This document shows positions 12,400 through 25,399 of a stretch of 64,000 nucleotides of DNA, in pieces. Both the position numbers and the translations under genes were made by a program. Numbering within the stretch: the stretch's first letter is position 1; every line of letters starts with the position of its first letter. Location of the stretch: NCBI RefSeq assembly GCF_000003855.2, contig NW_003101678.1, positions 2,762,803 to 2,826,802 of the forward strand, read 5' to 3'. The notes beneath the pieces are model-generated. The model had not been told where the DNA came from. It made no database searches and saw only the letters and a program-made list of their open reading frames with translations. Source of the DNA: Blastomyces gilchristii SLH14081. Taxonomy: Eukaryota > Ascomycota > Eurotiomycetes > Onygenales > Ajellomycetaceae.

Positions 12400-14811
12400 G
12401 AATTCTGAATTATTATGAGACTCTCTTTATAACATGTCTCAAGATGAACTTCTTCTTCTTCAAAAGATACTCAATAATCTGTTAAATAAAGAATTCATAT
12501 ACATTAGCAACTCTTTCATCACAGCCTCTATTCTCTTTACAAAGAAACCAGGTGAAGAACTTTGATTCTGTGTGAACTACTGAGATCTGAACAGATTGAC
12601 AAAGAAAGATTGATATCTTTTATCTCTTATCAATGAAACTCTAGCACAGATCAGATGAGCTTAATAGTTTATAAAACTAGATATTATCACTGTGTTTCAT
12701 AAGATTTATATCACTGAAGAAGATGAATGACTTACAGCATTCTGAACATATTATGATCTCTTTGAATGAATAGTCACACTCTTTGAACTGACTAATATCT
12801 TCAGTATATTTCAGAAGTATATCAACTGAGTACTCTGAGATTTTCTTAATGAGTTTATATCTGCTTATCTAGATGATATTCTCATCTTCACTGATGAATT
12901 CAGAAAAGAATATCAAGAGTATGTGTGAAAGATATTATAACAGCTATAAGAAGCAGAACTACTGATAGATATTGATAAGTGTGATTTTAAAGTCAAGAGT
13001 ATTAAGTATCTGAGTTTTATTATAGAAGCTGATAAGGAAATTCAAATGAATTCTGAGAAAGTCTCTGCTATTCTTGAATGAAAAGCTCTGTGTACTGTGA
13101 AAGATGTATAAAGCTTCATCAGATTTGCTAACTTCTATCAGTGATTTATATAAAACTTCTCAGATATTATGAGATCACTTACAGATCTCACTAAGAAAGA
13201 CTCAGTATTTCAATAATCAGTGAATACTGAAGCTGCATTTACACAGATGAAGAAGATGTTTATTAATACTTCTCTACTGATAATATTTAATTCTGATTAT
13301 AAGATAGTTATTGAAGCTGATTTCTCTGACTATGTAATAGAAGAAGTGATATTGTAATATGATGATGAAGAAGTTCTACAATTATATATCTTTATATCTA
13401 AGAAACTGAGTTCTGCTGAATGCAATTATGAGATCTATGATAAGAAACTTCTTATAATTATACACTGTTTAGAAGAATGAGACTCTGAACTTCAAAGTAT
13501 CTCTGAATTTGAGATAGTCACAGATTATAAGAATCTCAAATACTTTACAACTATCTGTAAACTCACTGAATAATAGATGTGATGATCTGAGTTCTTAAGC
13601 TGCTTTCATTTTACAATACACTACTGTTCTGATAGTCAGAACTTGATGACAGATGCTCTCTTACAATGAGAGTAAGATATATCATCTGATGTAACAGATA
13701 CTTGCTGAATGAACTGAGAGCACTGGCTCTTGAATCTGAAGATACTAGTTAATCAAGATGAAACAGTTTATGACACTATATGTGCTTTCTCAGTTAGAAC
13801 TATCATTGATATCTTCACTTTCTCTACACTGAATGAACTGTGATATACAGCAGCTCAGATGAATGAACTTCTTCAGACTCTCACTGAAGCAGTATGTTAA
13901 GAAGTACTCTGATTTTCCTCAGAACTATGTATAAGAACTGATATCTTAGAATGTTCAATTAATGACAATAACACTCTATAATTCTGTGAATGACACTGAG
14001 TCTCTTACTTTGAATTCTTACACACTCAGATAATACAAGAGATGTATGATTTATATATAACTGACTATTCAGACTATGAACAACTGTATAGAATAATCTT
14101 CTGAGAGTTCTACTGATCTGAGATATTAAACAGTATCAGACACTTTATCTGAAACTGCAATTACTGTTCTTCTGTTATCTCATAAAAGAACTGTAGAAAA
14201 GATCTATTGAAATCACTTGATATCTCTGATAGAATCTGATGAGATGTAGCAATTGACTTCACTGTTAATCTATCTAAGAGTAAGAGTTGTAGAAACATTC
14301 TGATCATTATAAATTGACTGAGCAAAGATATAATATTGAAACCTTGTAATAAGATAAATACTGAACAAGTTGCTGAAGCTTTTCTACAGAGTCTATTCTA
14401 TCAGATACATGAATTGCTGAGATCTATAGTATTGAATTAAGACTGTTAATTTGTGAGCACTCTCTGAACAAGAATCTGTCAAGTTCTCAAGATTACATGC
14501 TGTCTATCAACTGCCTATCACTCTGAGACTGATGATGTGTCAGAACAGACAATTCAGACTGTGAAGAATTATCTCTGAAAGTTCTGTAACTACTTATAAG
14601 ACAATTGACATAATCTTCTTCTACATGCAGAGATTACTATTAACAGTTGAGATGCTATTTTAACAGATATAAGCCTGTTCTTTCTTACATATGAATATTA
14701 CATGAAAGTGTTGAATCTTCTAGAGATCACACAGTTTATATCAGACTCTCATAGTTTGATTCAGATTATCAATAATATAGTAATAAAACTCTGAGATGTC
14801 TGTGATTGAGC
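12400..14811 (+). pseudogene. Reverse transcriptase, RNase H and integrase (first part) of element B
   Basis: Broken frames spell a Ty3/Gypsy pol in the usual order. RT: PSTFQKY-like fingers/palm sequence, then the active-site box SAYLDDILIFT near 12,860-12,885. RNase H: the segment around 13,300-13,480 with an IEADFSDYV-type start and a DKELL motif. Integrase: zinc-binding region about 13,980-14,180, then the D,D-x-E core around 14,240-14,560. The frame is cut at 14,811 by element C and resumes at 24,231. Stops are mostly TGA. Across 12,781-13,020 there is not one CG, CC or GG dinucleotide, although CA and TG are frequent. Confidence 0.85.
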
Positions 14812-14989
14812 TGTGATTCAAAGGTTGCTTAAGCCAGCGTACAATTACAGGCGTACGCCGGCTTCTTATATATTGAATCTCGTACGCTAAATTAATTAGT
14901 GGCCGCTAGGCCCCCCTTTACATTCGTACGCTAGTAGTTCGGAAGCGGCCGCGTTATTATCCGACGGTCGTACATTCTTCCGAACCACA
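14812..14989 (-). repeat. 3' LTR of element C
   Basis: 178 bp, near-identical to 24049-24226. The few differences I see are C/T or G/A at CG or CC sites. It retains several NotI-like GCGGCCGC and CGTACG stretches, so it is far less mutated than the internal DNA. Confidence 0.92.
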
Positions 14990-17570
14990 TCCTCCCTCAT
15001 CAGATTCAGTCACGCCCACGTGACCATGTTGTACGCCCTAGCTTCATGTGGATTAGCTCATCACTAGCGTTTCACAATCATGTGATCTATCTCTGATTCA
15101 GCTAGCATTCTGTGTACACTCTCACAAAGAAACTTTCACTATATTACATCACTTATTCACTAACTTTTCTCATTCTTCAATCATCATCTTCATCATTGTC
15201 ATCATTGAATATCATCATCTCATTCAAGATTTCTACTTCTTCTTCTATTCAACTCTTTTCATCTGTTTATCTATCACATTGTATGTGTTTCTGATAATAA
15301 TCTCTCATTCTCATAACAAGTGTTCTCATAGTGCTCATACCAGGCAGTTTATTAGCAGTAAGTGTAATGTATTGTGAAATGTGACCAGAACTTGTTTATC
15401 TTCTAACAATTATCAGAATGTACTACTATGAATAGCATATCTTCTTCATCTTCTTATACACTCTTAATCATTTCTCTTCTCAGTGAGTTTCTGATTGTGT
15501 TTTCTGATACAATTTTACAGAGATACAGATGCTGATATATTGTTTTTATTTATATAGAATTCTTATATATTGACAGATCTGCATTCACTGATAATAGTGA
15601 ACTCAATGTTGAATCATTGATTGAGAACTTGAAAAATATGATAATGAAGAAATTGTCTGTGTCATGTGTAACTGAGTCTCTTATATCTTCTTCTACTCTC
15701 TCTGTTTCTTTCTCTGCTGCTTCTCTTCAATCTTCTACACCTGTCTCTGTGCCTGGTTTCTCTCCTGCTACCTCTGTTTCTGTGACTCTCACTTCTGCTA
15801 CTTCTGGTTTTACTGTCTCTGCTTTTATTATCAGCTCTTCCTGTTTCAAGAAGATGTTGTATAGACTTAATGAATCATCTCTCTCAGTATATACACTTCT
15901 GCTCTTCTTGCCAACTCTCAGAATAATTTATTGTATAAAGACTGTATATGATATGACTATCTGAAGCTCAGTTGCAGATACTGATTATTATATTCATTTT
16001 AAATATTCATGATGAGACAATCATTTATTTATATCAGAGAATCACTCTCTCTCTCAACAGTGTCAAGATTGTAAGTCTTTTTCTTTTTCATCTTTTCTTT
16101 CTGACACTGATTTTTCTGTTCTTAGAGGAAATCATTATGAGTTTTACTGTGTACAAAGTCATGATATTCACAGATATCAAGAAGCTTTTCACAATTATAA
16201 AGTTCAATATCATGAGAACATCTGCTCTAATGAATTCCTTCAGAATGATAGATTCATATCAGCCTATTCTCTGATATCTGTTGTCTGGCTTCATGATACA
16301 GGTGAAAGATATCTGTGTTTTCAGAAACAAGAACATGAATGTTGTACTCTTTTACACCCGCAGGTGTGAGGCTCATATGTCTTGTCTGAGATGTTGTTAT
16401 GAGAATGAGCTGTTCACATGCTGCATTCTGCTTTCTGTATTTCTCTGTGTCTTTCTCTCTCTTTCTGAGAAGTCTTGTATATGTTGTAATTACACATACA
16501 ATTCTAAGGCCAGCAGGTGTTTGTTCAGTAATTGTTATCCCTGCTTTTACAATTTCATATACTAACAATAGTTCTTAGTTGCTTCAGTGCCAGAGGCTAT
16601 TTTAATTGAAGATGATAACACTGCTGAGATTACTCTCTTTCACTTTCAAGCTTCTTCTGTCACTTTCTCTTCCTTCTCTGTGAGAAAGATTGTGTACACA
16701 CTGAGTTGTAAGTGTTTGATTCTGAATGACTCTCATCATTTGTCTGATTCTGCATCTTCTTCTTTCATTTCTTCTGTCTTCATCTCTTCTGCTCTGGCTT
16801 CTGATTCTGCAGGTCCTGCACTCTTCTTCAATTTCTCTACATATACATGTACATATTTCTATATTGGCATTTCAGCCAATCTTGTGATAAATGACATTAA
16901 TGTCATACACAGAGTAGTAGAGAAATCAGAGATGTGCACAGCATTGTTGTAAGAGCAGCTTGCAGCTCTCAAATTTCTTACAGATCTCAAGTTTTAAGAT
17001 TTTCTTTGTTTTTGATGTTTTTCAGATAATGTGGCATTGAAAATAGATTAAATATGTAGTGTATGAAAATGAATAAGATGTATATGATAATATTTGTCTT
17101 TTTACAGCTGACTCTTACAGTTGATGATTAATTCATTATCTCTTTTCTTACACTTTTTCTTTATCTGCTAGTCACTACTCTTACATGACCTCTATATAAT
17201 ACAGTATTCAGTGACTAGGTTCAGCAGCTTTCATCTTTTGTGATTCTGTCTTGTGTATTATACTGTCTCTCTTCACTCACTCAGATCACTATAGTAAACA
17301 GTTTATTAAAACTAATCTCATCTGATCTCTGAGCATCTTCAGAAATTGAGATGACTTAGTTTCATACATCTGCAGATGTTTCAGATAGTTCATTCTCTGT
17401 GATCTCTGTGATTGAACTGATATAAACAGTTGAATTCAACTCTGAATTTCTTTTTCTTCTGCAATCTGACTCATGTACAAGTCTGCTGCTTTGAGACTGC
17501 TTTTTACTGCATTGCACTCACTGTCTGCAGTGTGTTATTATATGACTGACTACAGTCTCATCACTTATTG
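14990..17570 (-). other. Post-integrase segment of element C, function unknown
   Basis: About 2.6 kb between the integrase end and the left LTR, longer than a usual Gypsy 3' untranslated region. Minus-strand translation around 15,960-15,620 gives a low-complexity Glu/Thr/Val/Ala-rich protein-like stretch; the plus-strand Ser/Thr ORF there is its shadow. At 16568-16254 a 104-codon ORF (MLVYEIVKAGITITEQTPAG...) survives without stops and without the strong GG/CC loss of its surroundings. This could be a third ORF, captured host sequence or another relic. No family recognised. 14,990-15,110 is little mutated. Confidence 0.4.
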
Positions 17571-17579
17571 AAGTGTGAC

Positions 17580-18670
17580 ATTCATCTGATTTCTTCATTA
17601 CTTCTTATTCTTTTCTTGTAATTATGAAAAGATCAGAATAAGTGAGATTATCTGATTTGTAAGTATCTATGATTTCTCTTATCTTGTGAGACTTTTCAAT
17701 TATAAGTTTCTTCTTTTTCAATACTGATGATAGTGCTGTGAATAATTATAATTCACTCAGATCTTGCATCTTTACTTTTATAAGTTATGAATTATTGATT
17801 AAGTTGTATAAGATCTGTCTCTCTGATTCTTTCAATGTGTACATTCTCAGAGAATGTGATTTGAGTATCTTATATGACTCAAATCATCTAGATTGAAACT
17901 TCTCAGAACTCTTATTATGTACAAGAACTTACATTTTCATCTTGAGACTCAATTTCTTAATAAGTGAGTCTTGTATTCTTTTCAATTGAATTGCTCAGTT
18001 CAGGAGTAACTTATTAGCTTTTGCATGTATGTGGCTGATCTCTTTCAATCTTGATTCTGTGTCTGTGACTGTTGCATCTGTAACTGCTACTGCTGTATCT
18101 GTAACTGCTGTTTCTGCTGCATCTGCAACTATTGTGTCTGTAACTGCTGTTCTCTTCCTCACCTTTTCTAAAGCATTCTCCGGGATGCGCGGATGCAATT
18201 CATACAACAGGTAGAATGATGAACACTTGAAGACTGCATGCTGTTAAATTCGCGTGGCTAATAGTGCCTGTCTGAGATATTCATCTCATAGTCTTGTAGA
18301 CTTGCTCACTAGATATTTCATCAGCATGTTGCTCAAGATTCTATTCAAGTGTTTCATCTTTCTGTTCATCTGCAGATGATATGACATTGTTCTATGATAT
18401 CTTGTCTGTAACTGACTCATGAAATACCTCACTGCTTCTCTCATGAGGTTCACACTGTTATCAGTTAGAATCTCACACAGCATTTCATAGTTGACATAGA
18501 TCTCATCATGTAGAAACTTTGCTATCATCTTCTCTATTACCTCTGAAACTGCTTTCATGACTGGCCAGTTAGTAGTGTAATCAATAGCAGTGATTATTCA
18601 TCAATTTCCATTTGATGTTCACAGTAATATGTCTATGAGGTTCACATCTCATTGTTTGAATAGTTGTATT
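17580..18670 (-). pseudogene. Integrase core and C-terminal domain of element C
   Basis: Reading minus from the LINE insertion: ITAIDYTTNWPVMKAVSE (first catalytic Asp), CEILTDNSVNLM (second Asp), then a YHLQMNRKMKHLNRIL segment that corresponds to the conserved Y-H-P-Q-T-N-G-x-x-E-x-x-N region. Then YELHPRIPENA, a TD/AV-rich linker (18,150-18,060), and a C-terminal module with EKFQSR followed by Y-K-I-L-K (GPY/F-like) around 17,880. Gly, Pro and Glu positions of the motifs are replaced in the pattern expected from C-to-T/G-to-A change. Confidence 0.8.
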
Positions 18671-18683
18671 GTACACTTTATCT

Positions 18684-19810
18684 ATCATAAAAGAGGAAAT
18701 TGTTTGAAAGAGGCATGAATATTCTCTGATAGTCAAGCTGCTTTAAAGAGACTTAGAAATAGTCAGATTCATAATGGTCAAATGAATCTTGAACTGATCT
18801 TAAACTCTATTTTGAAAATTCAAAAGAGAAGAACATCAAAGCTGATAATTCATCTGCACTGAGTTCCTGCTCATATGAATATTCATGGCAATGAATTGGC
18901 TGATTCAGCTGCAAAAAAGAGTGCAGAATTAAGCAGATCTATTCAAAAAATTGTGTCCTGGTCTTTTATAAAGAGAAAAATAAAAGAATCTTGTTTAAAC
19001 AAGTGGAATGAAAGCTGGCAGAAACAAAAGAAGAGTATACATTATTCAAGATTTGAAACAAAACCCAAGTGGAAATCTTGTTCAATTAAATGTAAAAAGA
19101 AAATATTCTCATCTATAATACAGCTGAAACTAGGACATGGCTATTTCAAATCTTATATACAAAGATTTGATGATAGATTTGACTCAATAGAATGCTCATT
19201 CTGCAATACAAATGAGAATCCTGAGCATATTGTAATGCACTGTGCATTATACAATAGTCTCAGAGCCAGATTGAAAGAGAAGTATGATCTAAATCAATTA
19301 AATATGAGATTCTTATTCTCAACTGAGACAGGAATTAAATACTTAATAGACTTTCTATCAGAAACTCAAGCAGCTACAAGAAAATGGCTAAATTCAGAAT
19401 TATCTGAATATGAAGAGGAGGAAATCAACCAGATATAGTCTGTTAAAACAGCTATATACTATCTTTTAATAATTTGTTTTGTTACAGTCTTTCTTTATTT
19501 TATCTTTTCCTTTTAATTTCTTTCTGTCTATCTATTTAATGTGTCTATCTTTAAGACTGTGTTCTCTTTTCCTTTGTCATGATATTGTCAAATGGTTTCA
19601 AAGTATGAGATGATGTTAAAACACTGCAATTTGTAAACAGTTTTTGTATTCTGAGCTGGAATTTTCTGATTTTGCATATCTGAAATTGATGAATGTATAA
19701 TAGTTAACTTTACAGATATAGGAAAAACCCTGAGAACTAAAAGTTCTCAGGTAGATGTCATAGTCTCTGACTGTATACATCTATAATTGAAGAATAATAA
19801 TAATAATAAA
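18684..19810 (+). mobile_element. 5'-truncated LINE (Tad1/I-type with RNase H) inserted into element C
   Basis: 1,127-bp insertion flanked by a perfect 13-bp duplication GTACACTTTATCT (18671-18683 and 19811-19823). It ends in an (AAT)n tail with a terminal AAA, as expected for target-primed reverse transcription. It encodes the end of ORF2: an RNase H domain (IFSDSQAALKRL; then a stop where H-W-V-P-A-H is expected; NIHGNELADSAAKK) and a C-terminal region with a CCHC-like C-x2-C-x8-H-x4-C pattern (CSFCNTNENPEHIVMHC). 18875-19438 is open for 187 codons. The tryptophan codon before VPAH has become TGA. It is much less mutated than its host element, so it is a late arrival. RT and endonuclease are absent. 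Confidence 0.88.
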
Positions 19811-19823
19811 GTACACTTTATCT

Positions 19824-22050
19824 GATATTGTACTTTCTCACATTCTAACTCTTTCTTAGATTCTTTCATGACCTGACAATTCAGACACTCATGAGTGTAT
19901 GCCTGAATGTTCTCAGTCATGCTTGGCTAGTATATTCTTGATTTGAGTACACTCATGAGTTCAGGGCTTTCTAAGTGACTGAATTCCTTATGCATATGAG
20001 TTATCAAGTTGTGTCTAAATGAAGGTTCTAGATAGAGAGCTTCTGCATATTCTAGATCATGATAAAGCATAATGTCATTTTTCAACTTTCTCAGCTTGAA
20101 GTTCAGAAGCATCTCTTCTACTACTTTCACAAAATGCTTATTATTCAACATCTTGTCATTCTTTAAGTGAGAGATCATGATGTTCACTCATTCTGATTTC
20201 TTGCATTCTCTCAGCACATTTAACACAAATGTCTCTTATGCCTGATTCACAGAACTCTCACTCATGAAATCAGATCTGTGACTGATTGTATCAGACATCA
20301 CTGTGTCTGATCTCTTTTAATATTTGATATGAAGATTGTACACTTGAAACTCTGAGATTCAATATACTAAGTGTTTGAAAGGTTTTATTATTAATTATAG
20401 ATAGATGAGACTTTCATAATCTGTGATCACTGTTATTATATACCTGTTATTGATATATCTATCTTATAATATCAGTGTGTGCTTAATTACTAGTAATTTC
20501 TTTTTATACACTGAGTAATTGAGCTCAGTGTCTGATAGTTTTCTACTATCATATATCACTGAGTGCAGCTTGTCATTCTTACTCATCTGTAGAAGAGCAT
20601 CTTCAATAGCTCATTTGAATGTATCTGTCTCAATATAGAAAGGTTTATTACAATCTGATTGAATAAGCACTGAGAATGTTATTACACATTTTCTCAGTGT
20701 GAGAAAAGCCTCTTTGTACACAGCATTTCAGATGATTGAATAAAACTTCTTCTTTCACAGATTTACATTCATTTCTCTTAAGAGATCTGAGAGTGATACA
20801 GATATTCATGTGAAATCCTTAATAAATCTGTGATAGTATGAGATCAATTCAAGAAACTGTTGTACATGATGTATATTTCTCAGCTGCAGTCAATTTACTA
20901 TAACATTCAATTTCTTCAGAATAGAGTGTATACAGTCATCACTCACTATATATTCTATGAACTTCAACTCTTTTATTTCAAACACACACTTGATTGATTT
21001 GATGTAGAGCTTATACTCTGTCAGAGTTATAAGCACTTCATTGAGATGCTTCAGATATTCATTGTATGAGTTTGAAAAGACTAGAATGTTATTGAGATAT
21101 ATGAGACATGAGATTTCATTCTGTTTATAAAGAATTGTATTCATCATTGTTTAAAAGATGATGAGTACATTTATCAGACTGAATAACATTGTCAGAAATT
21201 CAAACTTCTCTCATTGTATATTAAACATAGTTTGTGAGACTGATAGTTTATCTACACAGATCTGCCAGTATTCTGAGAGAAGATTAATCTTTGATAGATA
21301 TCAGACATTTCTGACTGTATTCAACTGTTGTTGAATTCATAACAGTGAATATTTATTCTTGATTGTAAGCTTGTTAAGTGCTTGATAATTGATACACATT
21401 CATCACTTCTCATCTGTCTTTTTCACAAATAGAACTGAAAAGCCTCACATGCTTGATGAGAGTTATATGAGATCATATTCTAGAAGGTTGATGATCTGAT
21501 GCTTCTGTTCTTCAAGATGTGTTTGTGACAGAGAGTACACATTCTGATTGACTGATTTTGTGTTCTCTGTATCAATCTCATGTATGAATTCTCTTTTCAG
21601 CAGCAATTTCAGTGAAAGATCTGTTCAGAAGATCTTCTCATACTTCTTCAGAAGCTTCTTCATACACTTGTTCTCTCACATATTCTTTATCTTAGTTTTC
21701 TTCACTTCTGAGTTCTGTATGACATACAGAATACTTTCAGATGAGATCTTGTGAATCATTCTCTTTACTTATTAATGCATAAGCAGATTTAACTCTTCTA
21801 TATCAGAGACATGAAATGTTCTTCTTATATTAGTTAATAGAATTGTATGAATCATTTTCTTTCTATCAGTCAACTGTATATGATATGTACATCATTGAAT
21901 CTGCAGATTGAACCTTTGAAATCAATTAAGTCTGAGAATAAGGTTATATTTCATGTTCTGCAGCTCTCATGTCTAAATATAGTAAGATCATTCTTCAAAG
22001 TGCAAGGAAACTCTTACTTTTACAGATAATATCAAATATTAGTTATTAGA
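19824..22050 (-). pseudogene. Reverse transcriptase, RNase H and integrase N-terminus of element C
   Basis: Minus-strand pol remnant. The RT palm is open at 21147-20890 and contains the active site as YLNNILVFSN (both catalytic Asp codons read Asn, the result of G-to-A change), followed by the Gypsy-typical HLNEVL and Y-K-L-Y-I-K-S-I-K-C-V-F block. RNase H lies around 20,800-20,300. The integrase zinc-binding region is open at 20187-19927 and includes HMHKEFSHLESPELM. The downstream end is cut by the LINE at 19,823. Confidence 0.8.
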
Positions 22051-24048
22051 TAATCTTATATATCAGAGATTCTTCACTCAGTGAACCTCTTTCAATCTTC
22101 AGATTATATAATCATTAATATATTATATAGAAGCTTCTATATCTGCTAATACTTTTGCAGTCATCTCTTGATTCTTACTCAAGTATCTCTTATACATTAA
22201 TATTTCAGGTCTCAAGGCATTGAGATGAGTGTTCACTTCATTCTTACTCATATCTTATTCAGAAGCCTGCTTCTTCTTTGTATTTATAGAATTCAGAGAG
22301 TTATCTAATGCAGACATCTCTTTCACTTTGAAGACTTTTCATAGAATATCAGTGAGTGTCTCTGAGCTCACTGATTCTGCTAGTTTTTTGACTCTCTTGC
22401 TTCTCTTAACTGTATATACTGAGTGTAATCTTTTATATCATGATTTTGACATCTGCAGTTGAAGCAAGCTTAATACTCATAATATCAAGATTTTCACTCA
22501 GAGAATTTCTTTTTCAGAGAATTCAGTGCTTTAGCAATGATATTCAGATCTAGATTTATCATGTTCAGATGTATAACTTGTGTTATAGAAGTCTGATTAC
22601 TCATTCTTCACTAAGATATACTTGATTGCAGTATTTTCTATTATAATTGACTCACTTGTTTTCATATAATAAGAATGTTATATATCTTCTTCACTGTATC
22701 TGACTGTGAGGTTAAGCATTTTCATTCTGCTCTCAACTCAGATGTAAGATCATGAATGAAGATCTGTAAACAGAAAGATGTTAAAAGCTCTTTATTCAAT
22801 ACAAGATAGTATAAGCTGAAGTGTGTAAAGTATAATATAAGATTATTCACTTATCTACACTCAGTGAAGTGTTTATAACACTTGTCTCATATATTCACTT
22901 TCTCAAAGTTGTGCAAGATTCATTTGGAAAACTCATTTCATATTCATAGAAATGAATATTACTTCAGATCTATGAGGTTCATCTTTTCATCAGTTATTTA
23001 TAATGACTTCACTTTTTCACATAGAAATATGACAGATTTTAAGACTTATTAAAATTCTGTTAACTGTCTGTCTGTGAGTTCATATTCAATTCAATAATAT
23101 GATCACATCTGACTTAGTCAGCTGATTACAGCATTATTTTTTCAGTTGCTATTAAAGCTTAGTAACTTCAGTAGATCTCTCAGCTTGATATATTTCATAC
23201 TTGAATTCTCATTCTGTGCAGTGATCTCTGATAATGTGTACACTTTTAAAGAGATTATAAATGATTATAGTAAGATCTTCAGGTTTGATATAGTTATCTG
23301 TCTGTGTAAACATTCAATCTTCTGCTGCAGGTCTAAGATCTGATTTTCTCTATTCTTATTAATAATGATAATTACATCAGCAAAGCTCTTCATAGTGAAT
23401 ACTTGATCTGCAGTGAATGTCAATTGTTATTTAACTTTTGTCTCAGCCTGTCACTGTGTATACAAGATCTCAATCTTATTTAGAATTCTTGTACATGTAC
23501 AGAGCTTTAATTTCAGTTCAGCAGTCTCAGCTGCTTTTCTTACTGCTTTAAGTAAACTCTCTGAGAGGTTCTGTATATCTTCCAGTTCAGGTAGCAGAGA
23601 AGAATGTTATTCATATTAGCTAGAGAAGGTATTCATTTCAGTGATTTCTCATTGATTATACAATGTCTATTATTATATCACTGTATCATTATATCACTAT
23701 TGTTATATGATTTCTGTTATCATTGTATGACTCTGATGATGATCACTTTCTTCTTTTTATTCTTCTTTTGAGTAGGAAGTGAACTTCTTTGAATCTGATT
23801 CACTGCTTTCATTCTCTTTCTCACATCTCATCTGTTCGCATATGTGGCATTTGCCTGAATGTGGAGTTTTTCCTTAACAAGCAAAGCAGTATCAATCAGA
23901 TGCTCTTTCACTCACTGCTCTTTATATACTATCTTTTGAGATGTTCTAGAACCACACTGGCATGATAACTATGAATTGCTTTGTAGACAGAATTATCACA
24001 CTCTGAAGGAGTCTGCACTTCTCACCAGTTTTTAGACATGCTATCAGA
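22051..24048 (-). pseudogene. Presumed gag and leader of element C
   Basis: Lies between the 5' LTR and the RT. Frames are heavily broken. Near 23,880-23,830 the minus strand reads C-F-A-C and then K-C-H-I-C, a Cys/His cluster that may be a gag zinc knuckle. No other domain can be named. The assignment rests mainly on position. Confidence 0.45.
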
Positions 24049-24226
24049 TGTGATTCAAAGGTTGCTTAAGCCAGTGTATGATTACAGGCGTACACCGGCT
24101 TCTTATATATTGAATCTCGTACGCTAAATTAATTAGTGGCCGCTAGGCCCCTCTTTACATTCGTACGCTAGTAGTTCGGAAGCGGCCGCGTTATTATCCG
24201 ACAGTCATACGTTCTTCCGAACCACA
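24049..24226 (-). repeat. 5' LTR of element C
   Basis: 178 bp, direct copy of 14812-14989, starting TGTGATTC and ending CCGAACCACA on the plus strand, followed directly by the GAGC duplication. Confidence 0.92.
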
Positions 24227-24230
24227 GAGC

Positions 24231-24675
24231 AGAGACCTTCATGATAACTATGAAACAAGATTAAGAGAATCAAATCAATGTTCACTGAGATCTCACTGAA
24301 TAATATAAGATAGAAGATCTGATATAATTGAATCTTAAGAATATACAAATCACACATTCATCTTATACACTAAATTACTGTTATATTAAGTATAAAGTAA
24401 TAGAAGTTCTAGATAGCTATAACTATTATCTTAACATATTATCAGAAATTTATAATATATTTCACACAAGCTTGCTTCACTATACTATCATCAATCTGTT
24501 TTCTTCTCAACTGACTTCTGACTGACAGTCATCAGACATCATAGAAGAAGATAATGAGCTTGAGTGAGAGATTGAGAATATTCTCAATGAAAGACTCTGT
24601 AGCTGCAGCTGATAATATCTTGTGAAATGAGTTGACTATAATTAACTGATCTGAACTCTGAGTTTCATATTATCT
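24231..24675 (+). pseudogene. Integrase C-terminus of element B, continued after element C
   Basis: Resumes the element-B reading interrupted at 14,811. The open stretch 24328-24525 matches the integrase C-terminal module of element A (MNLKNIQ..., KYKVIEVLDS, FSSQLTSD). It ends at the hAT insertion. Confidence 0.8.
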
Positions 24676-25399
24676 GAAACAGCTAGACTGGCCGGTGAGA
24701 CCATGAATTTCACATTTGATCTCATTTGATCTAGTCTCATACATTTCTTGGTGTGAGTTTCACCAGAATCAAGTCTCAAAAAAATCTGAAAATGAATCAT
24801 TTCTGAGAGAAATGATGTGAAAAATGACCAGATTTAATTCAAGAACAGTGAAATGAAAGTAATTTCTCAGAATAAACTATGAAAGATGATCATTCTTTCA
24901 AAATCAGAATGAGACTGAGACTGAAGATTAAAATCAGTCTCATTCAGTTCATTCAGTGATTACTTATATAATCAGAATTTGATAACAATTATTGATAATG
25001 CTCATGAAACAACTAAATACATTCTTGTGTAAGTTTATTCTTCACTTTCTCATGAAAACTATACTTCTCTGATATACTGTGATCAGAGGTATTAAACTGT
25101 CTGATAATTTCATATTTTATAATCATGAGTTTCTTGATTATTTCTTCTTGTAATTGTTCTCAATGATAGTGATAAATATCTCAACTTGAGTTGAACTTTC
25201 ACTTCATTCTCACCTCTGTCAATGAAATTATCAGAATATCACATGCTATCAGTGCAACAGTTGAATATATACTCTCAACAATTTTTCATAACTCTAGAAT
25301 TGATTTAGTGTGTAAATTCATCAGATCATCTTGAAGATAGCAGTCAAATTCAGTTTTATAAGCATGTAGTTTTGCCTGATTTTCAGTTGTAATCAATGT

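Larger units (their letters stand above)
14812..24226 (-). mobile_element. Ty3/Gypsy-type retrotransposon with 178-bp LTRs inserted into element B (element C)
   Basis: 9.4-kb minus-strand element bounded by direct 178-bp repeats (14812-14989 and 24049-24226; TG...CA) and a 4-bp duplication GAGC (14808-14811 and 24227-24230). The empty site survives in element A (reverse complement near 9,360), where GAGC occurs once, confirming the insertion. Reading minus from the right LTR: gag-like region, RT (around 21,100), RNase H, integrase zinc domain (20,187-19,927), integrase core and C-terminus (18,670-17,580), then an unexplained 2.6 kb before the left LTR. A LINE is inserted in the integrase. Coding is RIP-degraded, while the short LTRs keep most CG sites. 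Confidence 0.88.

Noticed and set aside
15617..15964. Ser/Thr/Val-rich 115-codon plus-strand ORF
   Set aside because: Shadow of a Glu/Thr-rich minus-strand reading in element C; the low complexity is caused by the base composition.
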